DNA from: Lytechinus pictus
Taxonomy: Eukaryota; Echinodermata; Echinoidea; Temnopleuroida; Toxopneustidae
Direction: 5' to 3'
Assembly (NCBI RefSeq): GCF_037042905.1
Contig: NC_087245.1
Location: 28,832,001 to 28,896,000, forward strand
DNA length: 64,000 bases
In this document: in pieces, positions 40,832 to 49,886 of the stretch
Numbering within the stretch: the stretch's first letter is position 1
How the letters are laid out: every line of letters starts with the position of its first letter
Translations under genes and position numbers: made by a program
Notes under the pieces: model-generated
Seen by the model: only the letters and a program-made list of their open reading frames with translations
Database searches by the model: none
What the model was told of the DNA's origin: nothing

Positions 40832-43800
40832 TTGTTAGTAAATAGGCATATACTCAACAATTTGATGATAAAAGTAAACACTTTACCATTAAACAAGAAT
40901 ATATATATATGATATATATTGCTGAACATCAAAATGCCTAAACAGATACCTATTCATGAGCATAAATATTTAATGTTTCACGCCCATTTTTGTCAAAACA
41001 AGGAGAAAAGGGCGGGCCGTAGCGCGAGAACCGACGGACCAATTGGACTTATTTTGTTTTGTTTTGTACGTGGGCAATGGTGAATTGTATGTGTACCAAA
41101 TTACGACGAATTCTGAGACGGTCGGGTGCAACAACTGGGTGAATCCAGATGGAATGACCCTATAAGCTAATTTTCTGAAGTAAGCAATAGATGATTTACT
41201 TTAAACGAATACAGTTCTGGACGCCATCTTGGATTTCCAGGTACCCTGGATGACGTTTTCTTTACACTATAACCTGTCTCAATAGATTTTGTTTAACCCA
41301 TAGTTTCATCAAATAGATACTTATACCCTATTAAGGAGTTTTGACATTTCAAAAACTTAACATCCGTTAAGATTTTATGTTGACTTCGCCGCCGCCAAAG
41401 TCATTGCTGCCGTCGGAAAAGCGACGTCCATGTCTTGCTTCTGTTATGCTGGTGAGGAAAAAACGGCGAATTTGTTAAAGTTATCACAATATGATTTTGC
41501 CAGCTTCGCCCCAAAATTATCAAATATTTGGCCATTTTATTTATTAATCAACAACCGTGAATCATGGCAGCCATCTTTGAATTAAAGATGGCTGACGAAT
41601 CAATCGGAAGTTTTATGTTTGCATCCCTGGGTATCAAAAATATAGCATAGACCATAATTTCTGAAACATAATCACCCATAGAAATGATTTAATAGGGGAA
41701 ACTGCATTCAAAATACCGCCAATTTGTTTTTGTTTTTTTTGCCGAGTTGTGGATGAAAACGTCGGAATCAAGTTTGGCAAACAGCATTTTTGGATTCAGC
41801 ACCCCTGAATTACCTCAAAACGATTGATAAATCAGCATTAACACAAAATGCCCAAAGAACTTTTTCTGAGCACATTTAAAAAATCTGGACCTGACTAGTG
41901 AAAGAGTTTTTAATAGACAGTCTACACAGTTTACGTATTTGATTGTCTAATATTGTATCCCTTTTTTATCATTTATCATGAGGTAACTGATGGTTGGCTT
42001 GGTGCCAAGTCGAAACAAAGACATTTGTGGGATGTGGCTGGGGTACCAAATAAAGACAGATGGAGGGACATGGGTGGTCTTTTCGAAAAGAAATCAGCTT
42101 ACCAGTCATGGGTAACATCCTCGTTGGTTGTTTCGTTAACCTCTCTTACTTTTGGTCACCAACCTCGTTTATCCCTCTCTCAATCGATAGATACGTGTGG
42201 TGTTCCATCAGCACTGAATGATAGCACTACCGGTGGTGCAGCCCGGATCGTTGGTGGGACTCTAGCACCAAACGGGAAGTGGCCGTGGATGGGTTCGCTT
42301 CGGAGCGGAAGATCACACCAGTGTGGCGCCGTCTTGATACATCAAGAATGGGCCATTACGGCTGCTCATTGTGTGTAAGTACCACAACATTCATAATTAT
42401 GTACCTTGTAAAAACTACTTCCGAGTAAAATCCAATACATGGTGTCTGCAATAGCTTATGGGGTGTTGCAAGACACTTGCAATCAATTGCAAGTCAATTT
42501 CTTCCGTCTGTAAATGACTATTAATTGCAAATTTACACTTGATTGCTGATATGCTTCTTGGAACAAGAAATGAAAAATAATATTGCTACAGTTGGTATGT
42601 CATTTATAAAGTAGCATTTGAAATTTCCAGTTTATTTCAAATATTTTCTTGCAACATCCATCTAGAGACAACAGGAGGAAGAATCACTCTGATGATAATT
42701 AGAGCAGCCTCCTGGAAGTTGGTCTCTGTTGGAAATGTTACTGCGGCAGTTGGCAAAATGATTCAAAATCCTGATGCCAATCATGGCACAAGGGTTAATC
42801 TTTCGGTATAATAGGATTAATAAAGTAAATTTATATTAGACAACTCTGAACTAATTACTGTCTAAAATGCAATTGGAAAACGTTTAAAATGAGCTAACCC
42901 CAAATCTCCCTAGGAGCTTCGAAAGTCGAGGAGTGGCCTTTCGTTGAATTCAGTGAAACAAAGTGGAGAAAAATGTTCCAAGTCCGAACTGAGGTTTGCA
43001 TCGAAGACGCATCTAGGAAGTTATTCCTAAGCGGATTGCTATAACGTATAAATTTGAAATCATGATTCCTTCCATAAGAGATATTTGTCTATCATGTTCA
43101 TTCGAAAACAGAGGATTCTTTGATAACATCGTTCTTGGGGACAACGATCTCGCTGGCACCACAGACACCTCGCCATACCGGGTTGAGCGCAACATCCAAC
43201 ATTTTTCAAATCTAGACTTCAACCCCGTAAACGATGACGGTGACATTGCCCTAGTCCGCCTTACGGAACCCGTGGAGTTCAACGATTACATCCAACCTCT
43301 CTGCATCAATACGTTGACGACGGAAATGACGTCATTCAATAACTGCTTCGTCAGCGGATGGGGCACTGATGATATCGATGTTCGTAAGTTTCAAGCGGGT
43401 CACTGGCTACAATTTCATTCAAGTCTTAATGTGTAAAAAAGAACCTTGATACTCATTGCAATAGCGATTTATGGCTGCATTTCTCGAGACATACAAGCAA
43501 AAAAGCAAACTAACTGATCATGTTATGACATCATCTTAAGACGGAATTTTTTTTGTGATTCATAATTATGTACACCTGCTAGTTTCCATTTCTTCCAATT
43601 TTTTTTTTGTCCCTTACCGGTATCTTGATCCAATCGACTTTGAAAGATGATTATGTCTACCATAATTGTTCATATCCACAATTGATTATCTTTCAGAAGC
43701 ATCAATGAGATATCTAATGGACGCCAATATTCAGATGTTTAACAGGAGTATTTGTAGCGAGTGGTACACTGATATTCACGCCATAACTAATCACCATATA

Positions 43801-45233
43801 TGTGCAGGGGAAGAAAACGGTCGTAGGGACTCTTGTTCGGTAAGGGGCATTTAATTTGACTTCTTAAATAAAGGTTTCAAGTGATGTCACTTATTAGTGA
43901 TAAAGATGAGATGGTGATTTAGATCCTCGTAATTTTAAATTGCATTTAAAGTTCCTGCCATCATGAGGGGTTTTACAACGGAATGTGAAAAGGCCAGTGT
44001 TGTTTCCGAGGCCAAGGCCGGATCACCCGAGGACAAGGCCAAGGCTGGATTTCCCGAGCCAAGGACAAGGCCAAGGCCGACCCATCCGAGGACAAGGCCA
44101 AGGCCGGAATGGTGGAGGCCAGAGCGATACCGAACATTTTTTTTTACAGTATATGCATGTGCACGTGCACAATGATTGCAAAGTCGAGTCTTCGCCACGT
44201 CATTGTCAGTGCAGCATATGCATGCTAGCATTTGCGCGGCATGAATTGGCTTGAAATCAAAATAGAAAGACAAAAGAAAGTAAGATAGAAGGGTGTACTC
44301 ATACAGGTGGATGGGCGTACTCGACAGTTGACTCCCCTCTCTCTCTCTTAGTTTCAATAATATTAGAGAGAAACTGACAACATTCGGCATTTGCACACAA
44401 TTCTCCCGTCCTCGAGGACGAGGCCAAGGACGATTTAGCGGACTCGAGGCCCAGGCCGGCCTCGAGACCCACAACACTGGAAAAGGCAGATGCATTGCAA
44501 GGACAAAAGTTTCCAGACAAATTTCTGGTACTATACTGATTATGTTTCTTGCTATATCATGAGCTTCATAACATAGCAATATTTCCTTTCTTCTCTCTCT
44601 CTCCCCATCCACCTATTTCTCAAGAGATTCATATTTAACAGGAAGACATGTAAAACTTACATGTATACTGTTTTATTTAAAATCAAATTTGTACGATGAA
44701 AAAGTGTGAATTTGGCCATACTCCTAAATACTATGGGAAAAAAATCCCACCGAGGCAATGCATTCAATTCCAACAAAAAGTTTTTTTTTGTTATTCATCG
44801 TGTTCATGTTGCATATCAAAACACAATCATATAAAGTTACATTCCACTTAGGGCCTAGAGTATTGTTGTTCTTTGCCTACATTTGCAATTATACTCCGCT
44901 ATCTTCAAATAACCATTTAAGGATATCGAAAACTTAGAAAGCGATCCGAAGGTACAGATTTTAAGGAATGGTGACATTGCTAGAATGACCTTAATAATTA
45001 TCATGATTTGACAATAACAAAAAAAAACGTGTTTCCTTATTTTTTCTTTTTACTCCCAGGGTGACAGCGGTGGCCCCCTTCAATGCCAGGATGACCAGGG
45101 AATATGGTACCTATTGGGTGTGGTCAGCTTTGGTCAGGGTTGTGGTGAGGAAAAACTGCCCGGTGTCTATACCAGGATATCTACGCAAATATCATTCCTT
45201 CAGGGCATATTAGACACAAATTTAAAATCATGA
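27492..45233 (+). CDS. Type II transmembrane serine protease: TM, SEA, mucin-like stalk, S1 domain (10 exons, 5' partial)
   Basis: Join of 27492-27801, 32305-32337, 34239-34348, 35271-35338, 35945-36114, 36765-37643, 42191-42374, 43112-43383, 43697-43839 and 45060-45233: 2343 nt, 780 residues plus stop. All introns are GT...AG with matching phases. Numbered from the first known codon: cytoplasmic part 1-78, membrane helix 79-101, SEA 115-230, Ser/Thr-rich stalk 231-523, activation segment and S1 domain 524-780. The catalytic triad is His583, Asp629 and Ser726; the activation cleavage is at Arg542 before IVGG. Known SEA-containing proteases of this topology act at the cell surface on zymogens, matrix or receptors; the substrate here is unknown. 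The initiating exon (it must end in phase 0) was not identified. Confidence 0.85.
28277..29100. mobile_element. TA-flanked long palindromic element (Tc1/mariner-like MITE)
   Basis: Starts TA|CAGTGCGTCCCAGAAAAA and ends with the exact reverse complement followed by TA. The arms of about 350 bp (28277-28625 and 28752-29100) match nearly base for base, leaving a unique centre of about 125 bp. A TA duplication with CAGTGC ends fits Tc1/mariner-derived MITEs. The high arm identity implies recent origin or arm conversion. Confidence 0.8.
29860..30180 (-). repeat. Dispersed repeat R1, copy 2 (inverted)
   Basis: Reverse complement of the family at 10215-10550; ends AAAAAACGTTTTTTATTACA then ACCCTGG. 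Contains AATTTGGGGGAAATATGAAC, the complement of the block at about 10433-10455. Confidence 0.6.
30970..31895 (+). pseudogene. LINE 3' fragment: C-terminal part of a CR1/Jockey-like reverse transcriptase
   Basis: The translation carries the standard thumb-region signature: [10 protein letters not shown] (then a stop), [52 protein letters not shown], then the NTRNPENYY region. It is broken by at least one stop and one frameshift. The fragment ends near 31895 in a (GAATAAAT)-type simple tail, as expected for 3' ends of CR1-like elements. It is 5' truncated and inactive. Confidence 0.8.
31935..32140. mobile_element. Small MITE ending TTTTTAGAGTGTA
   Basis: Imperfect palindrome of TTTACCC/GGGTAAA words between CATACTCTAA and TTTTTAGAGTGTAG; related in its ends to 25891-26043. 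Confidence 0.5.
32305..32337 (+). CDS. Protease gene: 33-nt small exon between helix and SEA
   Basis: Acceptor TTTGTACAG, donor GTAAGC, phase 1-1. Encodes [10 protein letters not shown], a short polar juxtamembrane linker. Same position and phases as the 12-nt exon of the first SEA gene, so it may be skipped without frame change. Confidence 0.65.
32732..33335. mobile_element. TTAA-flanked palindromic MITE, family K1
   Basis: TTAA (32728-32731) then AGGACAAGTCCACCCCAACC, ending GGGGTGGACTTGACCT then TTAA (33336-33339). The arms are complementary for about 150 bp each (AAAAATCCAACAAGC... on the left, its inverse on the right). A TTAA target duplication is typical of piggyBac and Kolobok groups; which one applies cannot be told without a transposase. 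Confidence 0.8.
34239..34348 (+). CDS. Protease gene: SEA domain exon 1
   Basis: Acceptor CTATGCACAG, phase 1-0, donor GTAAGT. Encodes [20 protein letters not shown], then [14 protein letters not shown]. The N-x-x-Y-x-x-x-L-x-D-x-x-S-x-x-Y pattern is classical for SEA. NET is a glycosylation sequon. Confidence 0.85.
34500..34900. repeat. Repeat rich in TAACACCAG/GTGTTA words
   Basis: Many direct and inverted copies of ACACCA and TGGTGTT words, including TTTTTGCAGTGTA near 34733. Looks like a degenerate palindromic MITE in an intron. Confidence 0.45.
35271..35338 (+). CDS. Protease gene: SEA domain exon 2
   Basis: Acceptor GTCTCCTCTACAG, phase 0 in, two codon bases before GTAAGT. Encodes [20 protein letters not shown] then RFE, leading to the self-cleavage strand in the next exon. 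Confidence 0.85.
35720..35775. repeat. (AT)n microsatellite
   Basis: About 25 uninterrupted TA/AT units; intronic. Confidence 0.95.
35945..36114 (+). CDS. Protease gene: SEA domain exon 3 with self-cleavage motif
   Basis: Acceptor TTTCACCTTTCAG, donor G|GTAAGG, phase 2-1. Reads [15 protein letters not shown], then [16 protein letters not shown], and ends SLEFTS. G-S-I-R-I matches the G-S-(hydrophobic) motif where SEA domains undergo autoproteolysis between Gly and Ser (residues 176/177 of the partial protein). Confidence 0.85.
36243..36396 (+). mobile_element. tRNA-derived SINE, family B, copy 3
   Basis: GGGTTCGAATCCCATCCATG (B box), TTCTTCAGCAAG and CCCCAGGTGAGGTTAATGGG; lies in an intron of the protease gene, sense orientation. 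Confidence 0.7.
36765..37643 (+). CDS. Protease gene: mucin-like Ser/Thr-rich stalk exon
   Basis: A single 879-nt exon, phase 1-1 (acceptor AATTTCTCCCCCAG, donor G|GTACCT). Encodes 293 residues dominated by Thr, Ser, Pro and Val with few charged residues ([35 protein letters not shown]). Expected to carry dense O-glycans and hold the protease away from the membrane. There are several NxS/T sequons and no exact tandem repeat. Phase 1-1 would let it be gained or skipped as a module. Confidence 0.85.
37960..39400 (+). repeat. Degenerate tandem repeat, about 175-bp period, with CCAAGATGGC core
   Basis: Core phrases like ATCCAAGATGGCTTCCAAAA then TGGAGTC recur near 38332, 38493, 38650, 38828, 39007, 39180 and 39330. 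They alternate with TATGATTTTGGTGTCTAA and GGTTTAAAGGGTCAA phrases in constant order. Divergence between units is high. Confidence 0.75.
40077..41164. mobile_element. TA-flanked foldback element, GGGTCATTCC ends
   Basis: Outer arms TATAGGGTCATTCCATGCCA (left) and GGAATGACCCTATA (right end) are complementary for about 200 bp (40081-40280 against 40983-41160). An inner pair (about 40688-40770 against 40905-40980) surrounds a long AT run and its own hairpin. About 400 bp (40281-40680) is present on one side only, so the palindrome is asymmetric. Confidence 0.75.
42191..42374 (+). CDS. Protease gene: activation segment and His exon of S1 domain
   Basis: Acceptor CTCTCTCAATCGATAG, phase 1 in, 2 out (GTAAGT). 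Reads [12 protein letters not shown], then [46 protein letters not shown] is a trypsin-type zymogen site; TAAHC holds the catalytic His. The Cys in DTCG is placed to pair with the Cys in QPLCIN, which would tether the protease to the stalk after activation. Confidence 0.92.
43112..43383 (+). CDS. Protease gene: Asp exon of S1 domain
   Basis: Acceptor ATTCGAAAACAG, phase 2 in, 1 out (GTAAGT). Encodes [15 protein letters not shown], then [28 protein letters not shown] and [19 protein letters not shown] holds the catalytic Asp and GWG is the usual S1 core motif. Confidence 0.92.
43697..43839 (+). CDS. Protease gene: specificity-pocket exon of S1 domain
   Basis: Acceptor GATTATCTTTCAG, donor TCG|GTAAGG, phase 1-0. 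Encodes [20 protein letters not shown], then [17 protein letters not shown]. The Asp of RDSC sits six residues before the catalytic Ser (position 189 of chymotrypsin numbering), predicting cleavage after Arg or Lys. Confidence 0.92.
43993..44480. mobile_element. TIR element with GGCCAAGGC internal repeats
   Basis: The left arm CCAGTGTTGTTTCCGAGGCC and the inverted right arm CCAGTGTTGTGGGTCTCGAG match at their outer ten bases. Just inside both arms are short repeats of GGACAAGGCCAAGGCCG type (43999-44115 and 44405-44462). The 225-residue antisense ORF here is a by-product. Lies in an intron of the protease gene. Confidence 0.55.
45060..45233 (+). CDS. Protease gene: Ser exon of S1 domain and stop
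   Basis: Acceptor TTTTTACTCCCAG, phase 0. Encodes [20 protein letters not shown], then [20 protein letters not shown], ending DTNLKS-stop at 45233. Catalytic Ser is in GDSGGP. SFG replaces the more common SWG at the substrate-binding strand. The C-terminal helix is present with normal length. Confidence 0.93.
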   Translation, partial: GDSGGPLQCQDDQGIWYLLGVVSFGQGCGEEKLPGVYTRISTQISFLQGILDTNLKS

Positions 45234-45389
45234 CCATGTATTTGAAAGACGAAAGCAATATTATGCAATTGGTTCATTGTCATGTCATCTTACGTAAACT
45301 AGGTGGAAAATTGCTTTTAATGTTTTTGTATTGTTTTGAGATGAGCATTGGTTTGAAATGAAAAAAAAATGGGTTGATTTTTCGGTGAA

Positions 45390-45395
45390 AATAAA
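45390..45395 (+). terminator. Likely polyadenylation signal of the protease gene
   Basis: AATAAA 157 bases after the stop codon, the first canonical signal downstream. Confidence 0.6.
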
Positions 45396-45699
45396 TTTCA
45401 TGGAAAATTTCACCTAACATCTGATCCATGCTTATTTTTTTCATGAACATGGAAATTCCTTTACCAGAATTAGACAAAAACGAGGTATGTTTCTCTAATT
45501 TGATATAAAATTTAAGAGATGTTCATCTGTGCGGAAATACTCATAACATTCTAATTGCTTCGGTTGAATAATTGAAATACCCATTCTTTCATCTGTTATA
45601 GGCCCAATATACTCAGACCTACCTTCTACTTTGTAGCTATCTCATGATTAGGGAAGAAATGGATTACTGAACTACGTGGAAATTACACTTGATAATTAT

Positions 45700-45972
45700 A
45701 ACTTGCAAATACACAACGGGTTAAGACTCGTTTTTCAATCTGAGAGACGTGGGCTCGATTCCCAGCCATGGCATGTTTTCCTTCAGCAAGAAATTTAACC
45801 ACATTGTGCTTCACTCAACCCAGGTGAGGTTAATGGGTACCGGCAGGAAGTAATTCCTCAAATAGCTGTGAGCACCGGCGGGAATCGGTACACTTAGTCG
45901 GGGTAATATAGGAGCGCCTTGGAGAACGTGGATACGTGCGATATACAAATCCTATATTGTTTTTATTATCAT
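45700..45972 (+). mobile_element. tRNA-derived SINE, family B, most complete copy
   Basis: GGGCTCGATTCCCAGCCATG, CCTTCAGCAAG, CACTCAACCCAGGTGAGGTT, TACCGGCAGGAAGTAATTCC and GGGTAATATAGGAGCGC. It ends with a short TTATTATCATTA tail. It shows the full order from tRNA-like head to tail. Confidence 0.75.
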
Positions 45973-46611
45973 TACATTCAGGAGTAAAAAAAAACGAACC
46001 ACAATTATATATATAATAAATATATATTTCAGAGCTATATATACAAAATATGTCATCATTCACGTGTTTCAATATCATGATGCTATTAAGATGGTAATGC
46101 AAATTACCTAACCATCCCATTCATGTCTGTTTTGAAGAAACATGAGTGTACGCAAAAACCGAGGACAATTGTCATTGTATAATCTTATATCTAGATCTGG
46201 TGCAGTTACATAATCTGAACATTGTGAAATCATAATATATCTCAGTTTTAAAAACGGTTATAATGAAGAACGCCAACAGATAATAAGAACACATGGGACA
46301 GTGTATCATTATGTACTGGGAAAAGACCCGAAATCTGGCTCGAATCCCATGCTTAACGTTTCAGTTATGACATAATTTCAGAAATCCTTTGCCACGTATT
46401 GTTTTATTTGTACATACAGACACTTGGGTGGCAATTTTATGAGATTCTTGCACGAACTCATTTTGAAACGATGTCTGGCATCTATCTATGAGTGATATTC
46501 ATCTTTATATAACATTTATTTTTATATTCCTCATGTCTTGAGAGGGAAAGGATGATTCATAATTATACTGATAAATGTTGTGATATGTAACTTGATATAA
46601 AGATGTATGGT

Positions 46612-46945
46612 ACCCTGCCGGCAAATTGCCAATTTGTCTACTACCAACTCGTCCACTTACCATATCATCTATTTTCATTTTGTCTAATGGTCCAACCATC
46701 ATATCGTCTATAAACAAGCTGGTCCATCAAAGTCATTTGCATTCATTTTGCACAATTAACACTTAGTCCAATTAGACCAAATGGTATATGGACTAAATGG
46801 CTATTGGATCAACTGGTTATTAGACGAAATGGTGAGTGGACGAAATGGCAATTGGACCATGTGGATAATGGACGAACTGATGGTAGACCAAATGATAGAG
46901 GACGAGTTGGCAATAGGACCCACTGGCATTAGACCAATTGGAAAT
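46612..46945. repeat. Short degenerate repeats of GGACGAAATGG type, arranged as an inverted pair
   Basis: The left part is rich in TCGTC, TGGTCCA and ATTTTGTCTA words. From 46770 the right part repeats (A/T)GGAC(G/C)AAATGG, TATTGGA and TTAGAC about every 20 bases. The two halves are roughly reverse complements of each other. There is no ORF of interest. Confidence 0.6.
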
Positions 46946-47619
46946 AAACCACCCTGCTTTTATCTTGTTAATGTTTTAAATTGTATATTTCTTATTTTCT
47001 TATCAGGGATGAATGATATTGAATAAAAACATTGTTTATCATGAATAAATGAATCCTCCAAGTTTAGTCAATTCATTAATGTTATGAGAATGGGCCTGTA
47101 TGAAACTAGTGATTTTTCTCTTTTTTGTGAGATTTAAGTGTAAAAGAAGCAGTCTCGACTCTTTATTAATTGAGAGCAATGGCGAAATGAGCACACACAC
47201 AAAAGTTAAGGGAGCCAGGCAAGGAGTGTGGGGCAAAACTTACAATGTAGAGCTGCGAGAAAGCGAAGAGCGAGCAAAAATTTTGACACTTGAAACATAG
47301 AACTCTAATTTTGTGACTTCTGTTTTACATAACGTACAAAAGTAATATCACATTTCACCCCGCTTTACTTCCTTTTTATTTCACTTTTTTTTTCATGGTG
47401 GTGAAATTTTTTTAGGGAGTCCATGGCTCCCACGCCCCCATCTTTACGCCAGTGAAGTGCAGTCGGGTAGAAGCCGCGCGTAGCCGACCCAGGAACTGTG
47501 TACATGTAGCATTAGCTCGACAGGCCTAGAGTAGGACTAGATCCGGCAACGTTAGAGATTTGGTCTAGATTACTTAGACATCAGCAAGGACTAGGTCCAC
47601 AATTTAAAGAGGGATATAA

Positions 47620-47795
47620 ACAAATATATCGGGCGTTTCCTTCGAAAGCATAGTGGGAATTATTAATCCTCGGTTATACTGGCAATGTAACTATTTTTCC
47701 CTCGGGGGTTCGCCCCTCGGGAAAAATAGTAATTGCCAGTCCAACCTCGGATAAATAATTCCCACTATACTTTCCCAAAGCCTGATATATTTCTA
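47620..47795. repeat. Long imperfect hairpin with GTTC loop
   Basis: The arms TAGTGGGAATTATTAATCCT... (from 47650) and ...ATAAATAATTCCCACTA (to 47767) pair through CTATTTTTCCCTCGGGG/CCCCTCGGGAAAAATAG around a GTTC-containing turn. Pairing continues outward to AAATATATC/GATATATTT. Likely a MITE. Confidence 0.7.
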
Positions 47796-47928
47796 TACTA
47801 TTATGATAACTTTTCCATCCAATGCTAACTACCATGTTAACGCTGATCAACAGCCAATCAAAATCAAGAATTCCATGCAAGTTACCATTGCTTGCCTTGG
47901 CAAAGTTACCATGATAATGGTAACTTAA

Positions 47929-48514
47929 AGGACAAGTCCACCCGAAGAAAAAGTTGATTTGAATACAAAGAGAAAAATCCAACAAGCATAACACTGAAAA
48001 TTTCATCAAAATCGGATGTAAAATAAGAAAGTTATGACACTTTAAAATTTTGCTTAATTTCACAAAACAGTTATATGCACATCCTGGTGGGTATGCAAAT
48101 GAGGAGTCTGATGACGTCATTCACTCACTATTTATTTAGTATTTCACTATATGAAATAGGGAATATTATATTTTTCTCCTCATTGTCAAGTGAAACAACG
48201 ATTAATTCCTCCCTGAACATGTGGAATGAGCATTGTTTAATACTATATGATTCAGTCCAGCTGGTCCTTATTGTCAAATCTATAAAAAGTGAAATATTGT
48301 ATAATTCAAACAATAAAAATCAAAAGAAATAGTGAGTGAGGGACATCATCGACTTTCTCATTTGAGTTATGCATATCACTGTTTTGTGAAAAATAAGCAA
48401 AACTTTTACGTGTTATAACTTTCTTATTTTACATCCGATTTTGATGAAATTTTCAGCATTTTTATTTTGTCTCTATTTATTCAAATCAACATTTCTCTTG
48501 GGTGGACTTGAACT
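47929..48514. mobile_element. TTAA-flanked palindromic MITE, family K1, second intact copy
   Basis: TTAA (47925-47928) then AGGACAAGTCCACCCG, ending GGGTGGACTTGAACT-like then TTAA (48515-48518). Internal order is identical to 32732-33335, including GTATGCAAATGAGGAG and TGATGACGTCATTCACTC. Confidence 0.8.
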
Positions 48515-48541
48515 TTAAGGCAACGCGCGGGACCCAGTTAA

Positions 48542-49067
48542 AGGAAACCAAAAGCAAGGAAGAAAATCAATCTGACATTAGGGAGTAAAATGAGAGGAAT
48601 AATAAGAAAGTTTCATCAAATCCATTTTAAAGTAAGAGAGTTCTGGAAATTTAAATTGTCTTGTACTTTCTATGGGATCCTCAAATTTGCAAATGACTGA
48701 TTTTGTGAAGAACTCTCGTTCCCCATTATCTTTTAAATTGCATCTTGCCTCGTTCTGAGGACAATATTACGTCATGGGAAAATATAATCCACACCACGTT
48801 ATGTCTAGGTCAGGAGGAGGTAATGCGAAATATGTGAAATGAAGGAGAAAATCTGAAAATTTATGAACAAAACAAATGGAGGGTTGTCCATAAATCAGCC
48901 ATTTGCTAATTTGAGGATCCCAATAGAAAGTACAACAAGACTTATTAAACTTCCATAATTCCCTCGACTGATTTTAATGAAACTATTTTTATATTGTTCC
49001 TCACATTTTCGGCTCATTTTACTCTTTCCGATAAGAATGGTTCTCTCTTCTTGGGCTTTGGTTTCCT
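48542..49067. mobile_element. TTAA-flanked MITE, family K2, uninterrupted copy
   Basis: TTAA (48538-48541) then AGGAAACCAAAAGCAAGG, ending CTTTGGTTTCCT, the inverse of the start. Shares GAGTAAAATGAGAGGAATAA and GGATCCTCAAATTTG with the interrupted copy at 18821-19550. Confidence 0.7.
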
Positions 49068-49299
49068 AAAAGGACTGGGCTGTTTGTGATGTATTGAGGA
49101 CTTGGGGGGGCGGGGGGGCGTTCGTGCGATTGCGCCGAAATTTGGCAAGCACATTTTTACCACATAAACTACAAGCCAGTATATAAACAAATATCCGAAA
49201 TAAGTATTTCGTATCTATTATAAATAAAATATGCAAATTAAATAATAAAAACATTATTTGCATATTTAACACCCAATTTCACTTCAAATTTTCATTTTT

Positions 49300-49886
49300 T
49301 TCCGGATGTCATTTTTATAATCTTATCTTGAAGGATTGGACAAAGCAAAATGCTGAAAATTTCATCTAAATCTGACAACAAATGACAGAGTAATTGAGTT
49401 TTGAAATTAAGCAATATTTCGTGAAAACAGTTATATGCACGCCGCATGAATATTCATGAGGTGGGCCGATGATGTCACATCCCCACTTTTCTTTTTCTTA
49501 TGTTACTTCATGAAGTCATAATTATTCGATTTTTCATACATGTGTGAATGATATGTCTCACCTATAATAAGCTAAGTTGCAGTAATGAATAGCTAATTCA
49601 TTAAATCAGTTGTCAATCGATTATTTTTTTTAGAAAAAAAATTGAATAAACCTAATTTTATGTAATCAAATACAAAGAAAAGGTGGGGATATGACGTCAA
49701 TCATTTTGCTCATTGAATATTCATGAAGAGATTCAAAGTTTAAACCGTTTCACCGCAATAATGCATTTTTTAAAAGAATATCACAACTTGTTATTCCTTG
49801 TCCGAAATTGATTAAACTTTTGGTGTTTTATTTTTTCTTTATATGTTCGAAAGATACCTTTTCCAGCCTGGAGTACCCTTTTAAGC
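49300..49886. mobile_element. MITE family K3, longest copy
   Basis: Contains GAATATTCATGAGGTGGGCC, CATACATGTGTGAATGATAT, TTGCTCATTGAATATTCATG and the end word CCAGCCTGGAGTACCCTTTT. Partial copies at 1975-2370 and 24655-24895. Confidence 0.6.

Larger units (their letters stand above)
37644..42190. other. Intron of the protease gene with tandem repeat and foldback element
   Basis: Contains a degenerate 175-bp tandem repeat (about 37960-39400), a foldback element (40077-41164) and further ATGGC-rich sequence to about 41600. An open reading runs from 41953 into the next exon, but the phase-1 acceptor at 42190 fits the gene better. Confidence 0.6.

Noticed and set aside
41953-42190. Open reading upstream of the IVGG exon as extra protease sequence
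   Set aside because: The phase-1 acceptor at 42190 joins exactly to the stalk exon; the upstream reading shows no domain and is best explained as open intron.
43935-44612. 225-residue antisense ORF
   Set aside because: It is made of GGCC-type repeats of a TIR element and lies in an intron of the protease gene.
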